NCBI GenBank assembly: GCA_947396885.1
Contig: OX377201.1
Coordinates: 70,282,983 to 70,346,982, forward strand
From: Heligmosomoides polygyrus polygyrus
Taxonomy: Eukaryota > Nematoda > Chromadorea > Rhabditida > Heligmosomidae
Direction: 5' to 3'
Length of the DNA stretch: 64,000 nt
Numbering within the stretch: position 1 is the first letter of the stretch; every line of letters begins with the position of its first letter. The notes beneath the pieces were generated by a model that saw only the letters and a list, made by a program, of their open reading frames with translations, searched no databases and was not told the origin of the DNA. Shown piece after piece: positions 1-9,439 of this stretch. The position numbers and the translations under genes are program-made.

Positions 1-314
1 CAGACAGGATGTTCCATCCCAAAATGCTGGAGACATTGACATAATGATGCCGCATCTGCTGTCCGCCACTCTGACACCTAATGAATATTGAAACCGGACT
101 GCCTTCCTTTACGCACTCAGAACTCTACTCAACTCGTCAGCTGTGATTACCAAATGTCAGCGACCGACCATATCAGGCCGAATGCCTTCCAGGAGGAGTG
201 GCCGGATTCACCGAGAACGTGACGTTCATCCACAAACCCCATCGAAAAATTCATCTTTGAAACCATGGCGCCTCTCCGAAGAGATAGCATTATCGGAAGA
301 CCTGGATTTCGAGA

Positions 315-3300
315 TCATAGAAGCACAGCAGGCTCCTCTGAGCTGCCGGTGGAGTGCTGGGAACACAGAAATCTTTAAGGCTCAAACAAAAGTCGATCAT
401 CCACTCACTACATCTAGTTCTTAGGAACCCCAACTTGAAGTGGAAAAATTCCACATGAGACAGTATAGTAGAAAGAATACATTAATCCTCAGCTACTCAC
501 ATTCGCAGCCAACTGGTTCAGCTTGCTCGCTAAGCACTCGCTGAAGCGGGTAGCGTGGTCCGGCGAGATGAAGCTGAGAAGCTCACGAGCGTTTCGAAAG
601 TAGCGCGTGTGCAGCTCGACCTGAATCGGTGAAAGGATGGAAATCTGCAGCAGTTGTCGGGATGTTGCCCAGGCGCGTAGAGGTGCTTTGATAGGGTGCT
701 GTACAATGTCGGCAAGAAAATGAACTGCACTATGTGGCAAGTCCCTTTACAAGTACGCTAGATGACCAACATCCCGGGGGTCTCTTGCACGCACAGGGGC
801 AAATTTCTCGCTCGTTAAGCATGTACTACTGAATCTTTGAATAGTATCCCTTAACGCTTCTGAAAAGAAGACAAAAGAGCAACGTTCGTGCGTCTGGTCC
901 ATATGAAAACTGCAGTCCCCCTTTCTACGACAACGACTACATAAGCTTTCTGCTAGGTGTGCAGTTTTTCGAATGCTCTCAACTGTTTATTTATTTTCGA
1001 ATTACCCATCTTACCACGGTATGAAAGTCTGCACTGCCTTCTATTTTAAAGTCCTAACTCTCTCCACTGTGTGCTAACTCACGTTCTACCCCTTTCTAAC
1101 CTAACAGCTTACCCAAAACGTGAACATCGAATAACTTCGAAGAAACCAAAATTATTCGCGTGATCGGTTCGAGTTCGAACAACAAAACAACTGAAATCCA
1201 GAACCTCCTGATAGCGAAGAAAGAGGCAACCCTTGCATAGTTCTCTTATGAAACAGAAAGTTGATCTGGTTACGCTGTTCACTGATGTAAGATCCCGATG
1301 CAGTTCAAAGGACACGGCACATAGAACACACCTTTGTATAGTCTCCATTCATGCAGTCCGTGTGAGATGAAGCGATGCGCCATCCTTTCAGCGTCAGCTC
1401 CAGTGTATATGGTTGTCCTAAAAGCAACGGTAAAAGTGCTGAAAAAGTTTTGGTGGGAAGAGATTGAAGAGATGCCTTTCCCCACAAAAGGAAACTACGA
1501 TACATTGAAGAGTTTGATCCTATTCGAAAAATTAGGAAAAGAGTATTTCACTCCTAGGGCCTCGATGATCCTCTCATCCTACCCATTATTCCTGCCCTTC
1601 CCCCAAAAATGACTTTTGGTGTCGCACTGCAGTTTAAACGATTTATGCCGTACAGTAAGTTGAGAAGGATCTCCCAAGCCCGTAAATCAACGGACTCAAA
1701 ATTCTGCCAAATTAGCGGTTTCACGGAATCAAGTCGATATCCTGTGAACCATAAGTGCCTACTCTGCCTTCGAATCGGTCGCTTTTAAAAAACACAATCT
1801 GCAGTGCTGAGCGAGCAAGGCGACCCCAGTATGGACCCCATGCCACCTTACGAAGCTGTTGCGCATCCAACTTCCACTGCCTGGACGTCTGCTATCTACA
1901 TAATTGACTACATTTACTTGCGTAACTCTATTCCTCATTATATGTTGTTGGCATTCGCGTTTTAAGGAACCCCGAAATGGAGGAAACCTCGTTGTTTTGC
2001 ACCCAACAACTACAAGGCAGAACAAATGAACGTGGATATTAAAGAAGGGACCTGATGAAGAGAAAAACGGAGGAAAACTGGCCTTCTTGAGTTTTCACGT
2101 TGACGAAGATCAGATCGCTGGTTCTCGGTAACATTTCTGAGACGCTGATATCCCTAACTTCATGCGAGAGCTCATGAACAGCAGCGATCGCCTCCAACTC
2201 CAGAGGACCACCAGCTTCGTTTCTGATCACTCCTCCCTCCTGAAAACAATATTGAGTGAGAAAGCCTCCCCATAAAGCTGGTATGAGTTGACCCCCTACA
2301 TAGCTGTGACGGCTCTGAATGTTATGAAGAAGGACTCAATTCGAATGATGACAGCAAATCCCTCATTATCACCAAAGCGAATGGGAGCGAAGAGTTATGA
2401 CCCACATCTCAAGGAATCAAGGGAATAGTCGTGATATTTTTTAAATCTTCACGACGCGGTAGAGCCTCGTGACTCCAGAGATCCTACCTGGATATGCCGT
2501 TTCCTGTTCATGTTAGCTATGTCCTCCAAAGAAAGCGGTGTCCTGAAATGCAACAACCATTAGAGACCAGGAGAAGAAATGCATCCAGCAAATGCTCATG
2601 AGTCAAGTCGTATACAGGGGCTTCCAATTCATTAAGCCATCCATCAGTTCTTCCTGCCGAGTCTTCCTCTGAAGGCCTAAGGGTGCTGAAAGACTCGGCT
2701 ATGTCATGGCAAGGTAGCTGTGAGTGGTGTAGAGACTGGGGATCACACTTTTCCCGAATAGCAGTGCAATGTGCAATATTACTTCAACCCTTTCCGAGCT
2801 TCCTACACACTTTAAGTTCCCATCTCGTGGTTAGTTCCACTCTAAATCTACCTTCGTTCCAGTTCCCCACAGGGAATCGACAGAAATGCAAAGCAGCAGA
2901 CCTCACCTGACAGTGGAACTCTTCTGGATGAAGTTGGTGACGAGCTGCTGCGGGTTCACCCACATGTTTTCGGCAGCGCCGTCTGGCGAGAAGCTGAACT
3001 GGCCGTCTTGGGTTGGAGAGTGCGCACGGGAGTTGTGGTAGACTTGAGCCGCAGCGTTCCATCGAGCCGAACTGTAAGCTCCAAGCATTAGAAGAAACTT
3101 GAAAACGCAAAGATGAAATGCACCATCTTTTACGGTTATCAGAGCCATACGGATCGTTGTAATGAGGTAGACTGATGCTTCTGATACGTAAGAAGCGTAA
3201 TCTGTGCAAAGAACACGGCATGAGCAGGTTAGACCTATCGAGCAGAAATAAAACGGAAAGGTAATCGAAGTGATGAAACCTAGTAGCTAGTCAACCCAGG

Positions 3301-6300
3301 AATACTAAAGATCGTCAAGAGGTGAGCTCCCGTTCACAAACTCAAGACAACCAAATGTCGAACGCTCGAGTAGCCGTGTCTTCTAAAAAGCGATAGCTGC
3401 TTTCGGGGTGCAGCACCATGTGTCTACTACGAAACAAACAGTCTATAAGCCTGATCTCTGGAGCCAATGCTGTGCTGGCCAAGTGATTTCTGGGTGCTGG
3501 GTTTTTCTGTGCACTCCTGATTTATGCAGAGCGCTTTAGCATCTTCATATCAGAACGAGTGTTATGATATATGCTACCATCGGAATCAGCTCATACAGGG
3601 TGCGTAAAAAGTATTGACGCACTAAACGTAAGCGTTAGAAATAACAGCACAATATAAATTTTCAACAAGTTTATATACGAAATGTCGACAATAACCTAGC
3701 GATCAGAATAGCATCACTTGTATTTCATACGGGATTGTTTGCTGCGAATGCAGGGACGAAGACGCCAAGGAAAGGCATCGACGGTGCGCCGCAAGTAGTC
3801 CACGTCGATTTCGTTCCATGCTTTGGCCAGATCATCCTTCACTGACTTCATACTTTTGCGGGAAGCAGCGCAAGCCTTGTTCTCCAAAACTTCCCAAATA
3901 GAGTAAATCAGCCGATTCAAATCCGGTCTATGCAGAGGCCATTCCTCTGCCGAAATGAAGTCCTTCAAGTTGGCGCGGCACCAGTCCTGAACAATCCTCG
4001 ACTTTGCGCAGAAGTCTAATCCTGCTGGATGACATACGGCTTGCTGCCAAGGTGGGATTCAAGCCAAGGAACCAGTTGCTTCCTTAAGATATCAATAGAG
4101 ATAGTGCTACTGATATATCTTCACTTCTGCATCCACGAAAACGAGAGGCGATTGTGATGAATGCACAAACCATGATACTGGCCGGATGCGCCTCCCTCGC
4201 AGCGAGCCTTCCGCCAGAATTAGCACTTTGGAGGTCCTTGAAGAGTATGTAACACTTTTACAAGTTGAATGCACAAAAGTATCAAGTCACTGAAGGTCAA
4301 AGCATGGAACGAAATCGACGTGGATTACTTGCGGCGCACCGTAGGTGCCTTTCCTCGTCGTCTTCGCCCTGCATTCACAGCAAAGAAGCCCTTATAAAAT
4401 ACAAGTGATGCTATTCTGTTCGCAGATCATTGTTGACGTTTTGTATATAAACTTGTAATGTGTTGTTATTTCTAACGTTTATGTTTAGTGCTTCAATGCT
4501 TTTTACGCACCCTGTATGTAGTGTGGCACTCACGTTGTTCGATAGAAGGGATGGAGGACTAATCGTAAGCTGTACGCTGTATGCTTATGAACTGCAAGAA
4601 TTTACGGAACAATCGCGTCACTCCTGCGTAAAGCAGCTAAATAGAAAGCCAGCCATCGCGCAAGAGGTTTTGTGGACAATTTCAAAGACGGAATCATCAA
4701 TTATGAGAGGACCTGAGTCATCAAAAGAACGTCGGAGCTTACCAGGAGTACTGGGAGTTTGTTCTCGGAGAGGTCTCGCTCTCCCTCTAGTCTTTGGCTA
4801 ATGGCCGGTTTAGAGGATTAGGTGGGACGACCAAAACGATGGCAAGCAGCTCGACACCTACACAATGTTCAAGCTGCGGACCGCAAGCCGGAGAAGACCT
4901 AAGATATTACGGATAAACGCTACCAGTGTTTCTCCGCTGGCATGTCCAGTGCCGCCCAGTTTCCTAATTTGGGCTGCGAGCAGCGGAAGATGCTTGTGAA
5001 CCCATCCAATGTGACGCCAGTTGGCGGCCATCAGTTGTCCATTGCAGTTCTTCCGCATGGCTGGGAGGCAACTTTTGGATAACGCGATAGGATTTAGATA
5101 CTGGGCATAGCAGTACTTCCCATGCTTCTTGAAACGAGGGTCGTTCCTATGGGGCGCTATATCTGCTGCAATACAATAACAGGACAATCTGTGTCAGTGT
5201 CTGGCAAAGGAGCTTCAACGATTCGTCGTCGCTTCAACGATCAACGAAAGCCTGCTTTTTGCCTTCACAAAGCATGTCGTCAAAACGAGGCGTCTTGACG
5301 AAATCTGCAGACTGGAAGGAAAAGTCCTGTAAGCCCACGCATGGGTGAGCTCATGAACGAACTGATCCATAGGGTGGTCTGCTAAGAAGAAAGCTATTCC
5401 TAGCTTTCCTTCTTGTTCGTGTTCTTCAATGTTTTCCTCCTCTATCGCTGGACGGCGCGCGTGGAGCGCAGTCGGAGGAGGCGCTGGGTGTCGCCTGCAC
5501 CCGATACCAGGTTCCTGGTTCGGATTTCCCGCCCAGGCCATCTAAGCCTTCCATCCCTCCGGGGTCGGTGAATTGGTACCAAGCTTGTCTGGGAAGGATA
5601 AAGCACTGAGTTGTACATCGGCTGGCCACCACCGCAAGTCATTGTATGGCCAAATACGCATTCAACACGCCTCCCGTAGAAGTAGAATGCGTGGCGCATC
5701 CCAAAGAGGATTGAATAACGCCGTCCTTTATCCTTATCCTTTATCGCTGGACGGGTCTTCCGGCGCTTTGGTAGCATACATAGGCGCATGTTATACTTCG
5801 ACGACACCCTGTCGGCGACAATGCTGAGCAGGAGCTACGCAGTATGTAGCAACCCGCGCAACACGGCACCGCAGGGGGTGTTATACTCCCGTCGCCAACC
5901 CTGTCGCCGTACGCAGCACAGCGATAATTTGTCGCTGGTCGTCGATCCGCATCTGAAAACGGCAGTCCTTGAGCTCTGCAGTGTTTTCATGGGCGATAGA
6001 AGCCATTTTGGGCGACCATAGAGTGACAGTGAGTAGGAGATAGAAGTTGTTAGAAGGATGTCTAGTTGCGATCAAAAGCTTTTGCGCCAGGTGGTACTCG
6101 AACCCTGGCGCCTGGAGCAAAAGTTTTAAACGCACTCGTTCCTCCGTACACCATTTCATCCTACAGAATACTCGTTCTGAGGAAATTAGAGGCAAGATCA
6201 TGAGTACTGTTGGGCTCAGACCAAGCGGACCAAAACTATCGCTTTACTGGCCACGCACTCGTGGACCGGAGGTCTGCCTGCTCCCAATACGATCTTTACG

Positions 6301-8302
6301 CATAACATGACATGATGTTAGCTACCCGGAAGACCTATGTTTCCCTTCAGTCCGATTAGGATAAAGTAAGCAAACAGTAAAAAGGGTCAAAATTCCTTCC
6401 TGAGTTTTCACCTGCTTGTAATATTGCCGTCCATATTGTTTACTGGCCTCCATGAAGGGCGGCCTTGATAAATTTTCATACATTTCTAGCGTCCGGGCCA
6501 CTGCAGTGTCGCGGGACGGAAGGAACGACCTGCTTTTTCCACTTCTCTACGTTCGCGTTTGGAAGGCTGGTTACCAAATGATGACACTGAAACGGGTTCC
6601 GATGCTGAAAATGCGCTCCGATGCTACAAGCGCAATTCGATGCACTCTGTGGTCACAGCTGTCGACATGTTGTCGACGACGGGTCGTCGTCGCCGATGTG
6701 TCTCCGAAGTATAACCTTTGCCTTAATCAGACTCGTGACCGACATGAACACGCCTACTTTGAAGCCACGTGCTGCGTGTGAAGCAGCTCTGCTTCGGGGC
6801 CCCTTTTGGGACACCTCGATACTAGGGCCTATTACACGAACGTTGCATTTCTTCCTACAAAAGAGGCCGTCGCAGGCGATGTTCGCGCACTTCAACAGCT
6901 ATCGGCACCATGCCAAAATCTAAATGTGTTCTGAGCGTTACCCACCTATGCGACACCAGCCCTCTAGTGGAACACGTTCGTTTCATTAGGAGATGAGGCG
7001 GGATTCAACTTCCTTTACAGCCGGTCAACAGTCTGCGCCCTCATAGTCGCCGCTCTTCAAACGACGGTTCTCCAGATCTTCCACCTCGACCGTCCTGATG
7101 TCTTGTAATCGCAGACTACGGTAGTCAAAGAGCGCGAGGCGCAAGACTGACAGGAAGTTCACCAAGAAACTCTTCTACGCCTGGTAGCTCTAACCTGGCT
7201 AGAACCTTAGATATCCTAATACAGCTACCAGTACATACTCCAATGCTTGACGTTTTCATTTTAGGTTTTGGCCGAGTTCCCCTGCTCCTCATTCTTCAGG
7301 TTATCGTCAAGTGCTGAGCTTCGGAACCGTCATCATGTTCATGGTGCTTTTCTCTCCTGGTGGCATGGTCATTCTTTTGACATAGCGGTGCCTGTTCTTC
7401 CGATCGAACATCTGATCGGGATGGACACCTGTTCAAAATCAAACACAACGCATGCTGCCAACATTCCTTCCGATACCCTCTGGTAGTGCTTTCACGAGTA
7501 CTTAATTAAACAAGACGTAGGATATGGAAGCGTAGTGCAAATCGCGCTCTGTGAAACAATTTGAAAAAGTCACTAAATGGAGCGAACTTTCCTGCGCATA
7601 GAATTCAGTGAGCGTCGGAAATTTGCGCAGATAGAAGACCCTTCTGTACGGACAGAAACAACTGTTTAGAACTCTACGACACGAGGTCTGACAAATTTTG
7701 TATTTCCACCCCATGAAGCAAGAGGAGCCATAGCTTAGAATAAAGGAATCGCAAATACCTATCCGCTAATCCTTTCAGTAAACAAATGACCTGTAGACGA
7801 AGATCACGGCGTTAAGTGGCTCACGGGGAGAATACAGACCAGATCACTCTATATACGGTGGATCACCACATATGTTAGGGAACAAACCTACACCAGTAGA
7901 CCCGTCGAAGTCCACCACGGAGTCAGATCACACCAGAGTGACCAGATATTTTCAATTTCGTGCAACATAGCACGTCTTTTGTGGCCGCCGTACCTCCCCC
8001 TCCATGGAGCCACTTAGCGCCAAGATCACGTTTCGGAAATTGCTTGGTGAGACTTTGAGAAAACAGCAGTGCGAATTTGGCTAAGAAACGGGTGGCTTAG
8101 GAGGTGCAAACTCGTGACGGAAAACTCACTCTTGCTGTTTGTAGAGCGGTGACACTCCGAGCGAGTCGGCCAGCGTGTTCGCCGACAACGACACCAGCGG
8201 CACAGAGCCGCAGATGCATGGCGGCGACTGGTAGCCGCCCTTCTGCATTACCGGAGAGTGGCTGGGCGTGGGGGGAGGCGATGAGGACGGTGAGTACGAC
8301 AT
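315..8302 (-). CDS. GSKIP-domain protein, seven-exon gene
   Basis: The coding exons, in transcript order, are 8302-8130, 3071-2907, 2542-2488, 2239-2083, 1417-1332, 620-501 and 356-315. They sum to 798 nt, or 265 codons plus TGA, and frame is kept at every junction. Six introns: five are GT-AG and one (after 2083) is GC-AG. Exon 1 encodes a Ser/Pro-rich N-terminus (MSYSPSSSPPPTPSHSP). Exons 4-6 carry the GSKIP domain (Pfam DUF727): LELEAIAAVHEL, LIFVNVKTQEG, YTLELTLKGWRI and YFRNARELLSFISPDH align in order with the vertebrate GSK3-beta interaction protein as I recall it. Known family role: a small cytosolic scaffold that binds GSK3-beta and the PKA regulatory subunit. A long N-terminal extension is unlike short vertebrate GSKIP. 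A TTCAG acceptor directly precedes the ATG, so trans-splicing is plausible; the frame stays open upstream, so a more 5' exon cannot be excluded. The 13-codon last exon is the least certain. Confidence 0.8.
3596..4514. mobile_element. Fold-back mariner derivative in intron 1
   Basis: The ends begin CAGGGTGCGTAAAAAG on both strands and are flanked by TA (3594-3595 and 4515-4516), the mariner target-site duplication. The inverted arms are about 300 bp long, far longer than normal mariner ends. Both arms contain the 3' end of the transposase gene, so the element looks like two convergent transposase tails facing each other. It lies in the first intron of the GSKIP-domain gene. The terminal bases resemble those of the element at 61821-62744. 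Confidence 0.75.
3714..4023 (-). pseudogene. Mariner transposase C-terminal fragment
   Basis: The minus strand encodes a Tc1/mariner transposase tail: SAEEWPLHRPDLNRLIYSIW, with the PDLN catalytic-Asp region (usual form SPDLNPLDY), then KAWNEIDVDYLRRTVDAFP. The N-terminal helix-turn-helix and the first two catalytic residues are absent. A second, opposite copy of the same tail (KAWNEIDVDYLRRTVGAFP) lies on the plus strand near 4282-4395, inside the other arm. Neither could make a working enzyme. Confidence 0.75.
4517..5442. other. Intron 1 DNA without a supported gene
   Basis: Intronic stretch between the mariner and the SINE. It has a 109-codon open frame on the minus strand (4858-5187) and a shorter one ending near 5215 that contains HELTH. 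Neither matches a family I recognise and neither has convincing splice context. Confidence 0.3.
5456..5741 (+). mobile_element. tRNA-derived SINE, copy with 13-bp target-site duplication
   Basis: The head carries RNA polymerase III box-like motifs (GAGCGCAGTCGG and GGTTCGGATTTCCC), followed by a tRNA-unrelated body and a TCCTTATCCT-type tail. The flanks are the direct repeat TATCGCTGGACGG at 5443-5455 and 5742-5754, the mark of LINE-driven insertion. The body is closely similar to the copy at 25614-25911. It sits in intron 1 of the GSKIP-domain gene. Confidence 0.8.
5783..6722. mobile_element. Harbinger-like non-autonomous element
   Basis: The left end reads GGCGCATGTTATACTTCGACG. The right end, read on the opposite strand, is GGCAAAGGTTATACTTCGGAG, and a TTAA follows it. 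Both match the termini of the better-preserved element at 53523-54795. The arms hold degenerate GTCG/GGCGAC repeats (also at 5868-5905). No transposase is present; a tRNA-like repeat is embedded near 6068-6115. Confidence 0.5.
6068..6115 (-). repeat. tRNA-like SINE fragment (second family)
   Basis: The minus strand reads GGCGCCAGGGTTCGAGTACC, then TGGCGCAAAAGCTTTTGATCG. This corresponds to the B-box half and tail of the tRNA-like repeats at 22677-22780 and 41608-41712. Confidence 0.55.
6723..7799. other. Intron 1 DNA without a supported gene
   Basis: I see only short chance open frames here, in both directions, and no domain, splice context or clear repeat. Confidence 0.3.
7808..8021. mobile_element. 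hAT-type MITE with perfect 8-bp target-site duplication
   Basis: A 214-bp element begins GGCGTTAAGTGGCTC and ends in its near-exact inverse (GGCGCTAAGTGGCTC read on the other strand). The flanks are AAGATCAC at 7800-7807 and 8022-8029, an exact 8-bp duplication as expected for hAT transposition. There is no coding capacity. It lies in intron 1 about 110 bp from the exon 1 donor. Confidence 0.8.
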
Positions 8303-8310
8303 CTGAAGAC
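8303..8310 (-). promoter_or_regulatory. Possible trans-splice (or cis) acceptor before the start codon
   Basis: On the minus strand the bases GTCTTCAG end immediately before the ATG of the GSKIP-domain gene. Nematode genes often receive a spliced leader at such a site a few bases upstream of the start. Another TTTCAG lies about 14 bases further upstream. No leader is encoded here, so this is inference; a normal upstream 5' exon is the alternative. Confidence 0.35.
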
Positions 8311-9430
8311 GACCTCGATCTGAAACCTTCGAGTTGAGGCGGACGGACGAACAAGGGAGTCCGTCGCGGCATCGCGTGGCGAGGCGACGGAAAAAGCGAA
8401 CGAAGGGCGATTCGCGTGCAACACGTCACTTGCAGTGCACGGCCAGAGAGCGCTTCCGCGTGTGCTGTCCCGGAATACGAACGGGTGCACAGCGGAGAGG
8501 AGACGCGCGAGGTGTGGTCGCTCGAGGTGTGGCCGACCAGAAGATCAGCGGCAGCCATCGATGATACGAGATCAGCTGCAGAGGCTCTCTGGACGAAACC
8601 AGAGGTTGACCTTGTCCCTTAGCATTTGGACCTGCACCTTCGTCACGAAAAAGCGGCCGTCTAGAGCACCTCATCCCCAAAGGCTTGTGAAATAGAAGTG
8701 TCACAGAACCAATTTTGGTGGGCAGACGTAGCAGCCAAACAAAATCCTCAGCTCCCAATTATCACTTAGGGGGATTTCGGCAGTGGCGTTTTTCCTGCAG
8801 GCGGTCTGTCATAGGACGCCCGAAAAGTGGTGGTCGATAGGCGAGGCCCGATGGGCACAGCGGATGAGGCATTCTCCAGTTCCCGTGTTGTCCTTTGCGG
8901 ACTATGCCTTGAACGGGGTCGACCTGTCTTTTTGATTAGAATGCGAAATGGAGGGAGAGAGAAACCGATGCAGTACATGGGTGGCACTTCAAATGAACTG
9001 TTGTGCATTTCCTCGAGGATCAATTAGGAGCAGAGGATTTCCGACGACTGCAAAACGGAACTTCTCGTTAAAGGAAAGCCTTGGGTTCTAAAGAGCCACT
9101 CACCTATTCCCTAGGGATATCGTGAGGCGCTTTCACACGCCCACACAACGCCTTGCGCTGGCCAATGAACAAGTTAGTATTTTGAACTTTTCATACACAC
9201 CTTTGAGTCAAAACTAAAATAACAGCGGGAAACAAGTGAGTAACACTTTTCTCGTCTTCGAAAACGAACTACGTCCCAGACGTGGCGTTCACCAACTAGA
9301 AATGTGTAGGTGGTACACAGTTTAAGGAACCATGCCTCTCATATGTGCAAAGATTGATCTTGGAGTCAATCAGAGTTGATCAATTGACAGATATTAACAG
9401 ACATGACAGATATTTGGTATTAAGATAGAG
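8311..9430. other. GC/CpG-rich upstream flank of the GSKIP-domain gene
   Basis: The first 300 bases or so are rich in CG dinucleotides and open in several frames on both strands, which fits a 5' leader or promoter region read from the minus strand. No TATA box or recognisable domain was found. From about 8770 to 9430 the sequence becomes ordinary and I see no gene. Confidence 0.3.
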
Positions 9431-9439
9431 TGATGGATT

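Noticed and set aside
1..314. CDS at 143-424 on the plus strand
   Set aside because: It overlaps the proposed last exon of the GSKIP-domain gene on the other strand and shows no domain; nothing else was recognised in the first 314 bases.
3072..3221. Extension of GSKIP exon 2 upstream to an ATG at 3148 as an alternative start
   Set aside because: The frame is open, but a good acceptor (GCTTACAG) ends at 3072, and the exon at 8130-8302 joins there in the correct phase; it remains a weaker alternative promoter model.
5215..5370. Minus-strand open frame containing HELTH, a zinc-peptidase-like HExxH
   Set aside because: The flanking residues match no peptidase family I know, the frame is short and runs into the SINE, and one HExxH in 64 kb is expected by chance.
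8097..8558. 153-codon minus-strand open frame over exon 1 of the GSKIP-domain gene
   Set aside because: It is a different frame from exon 1 and reads through its splice donor; the length comes from high GC content.
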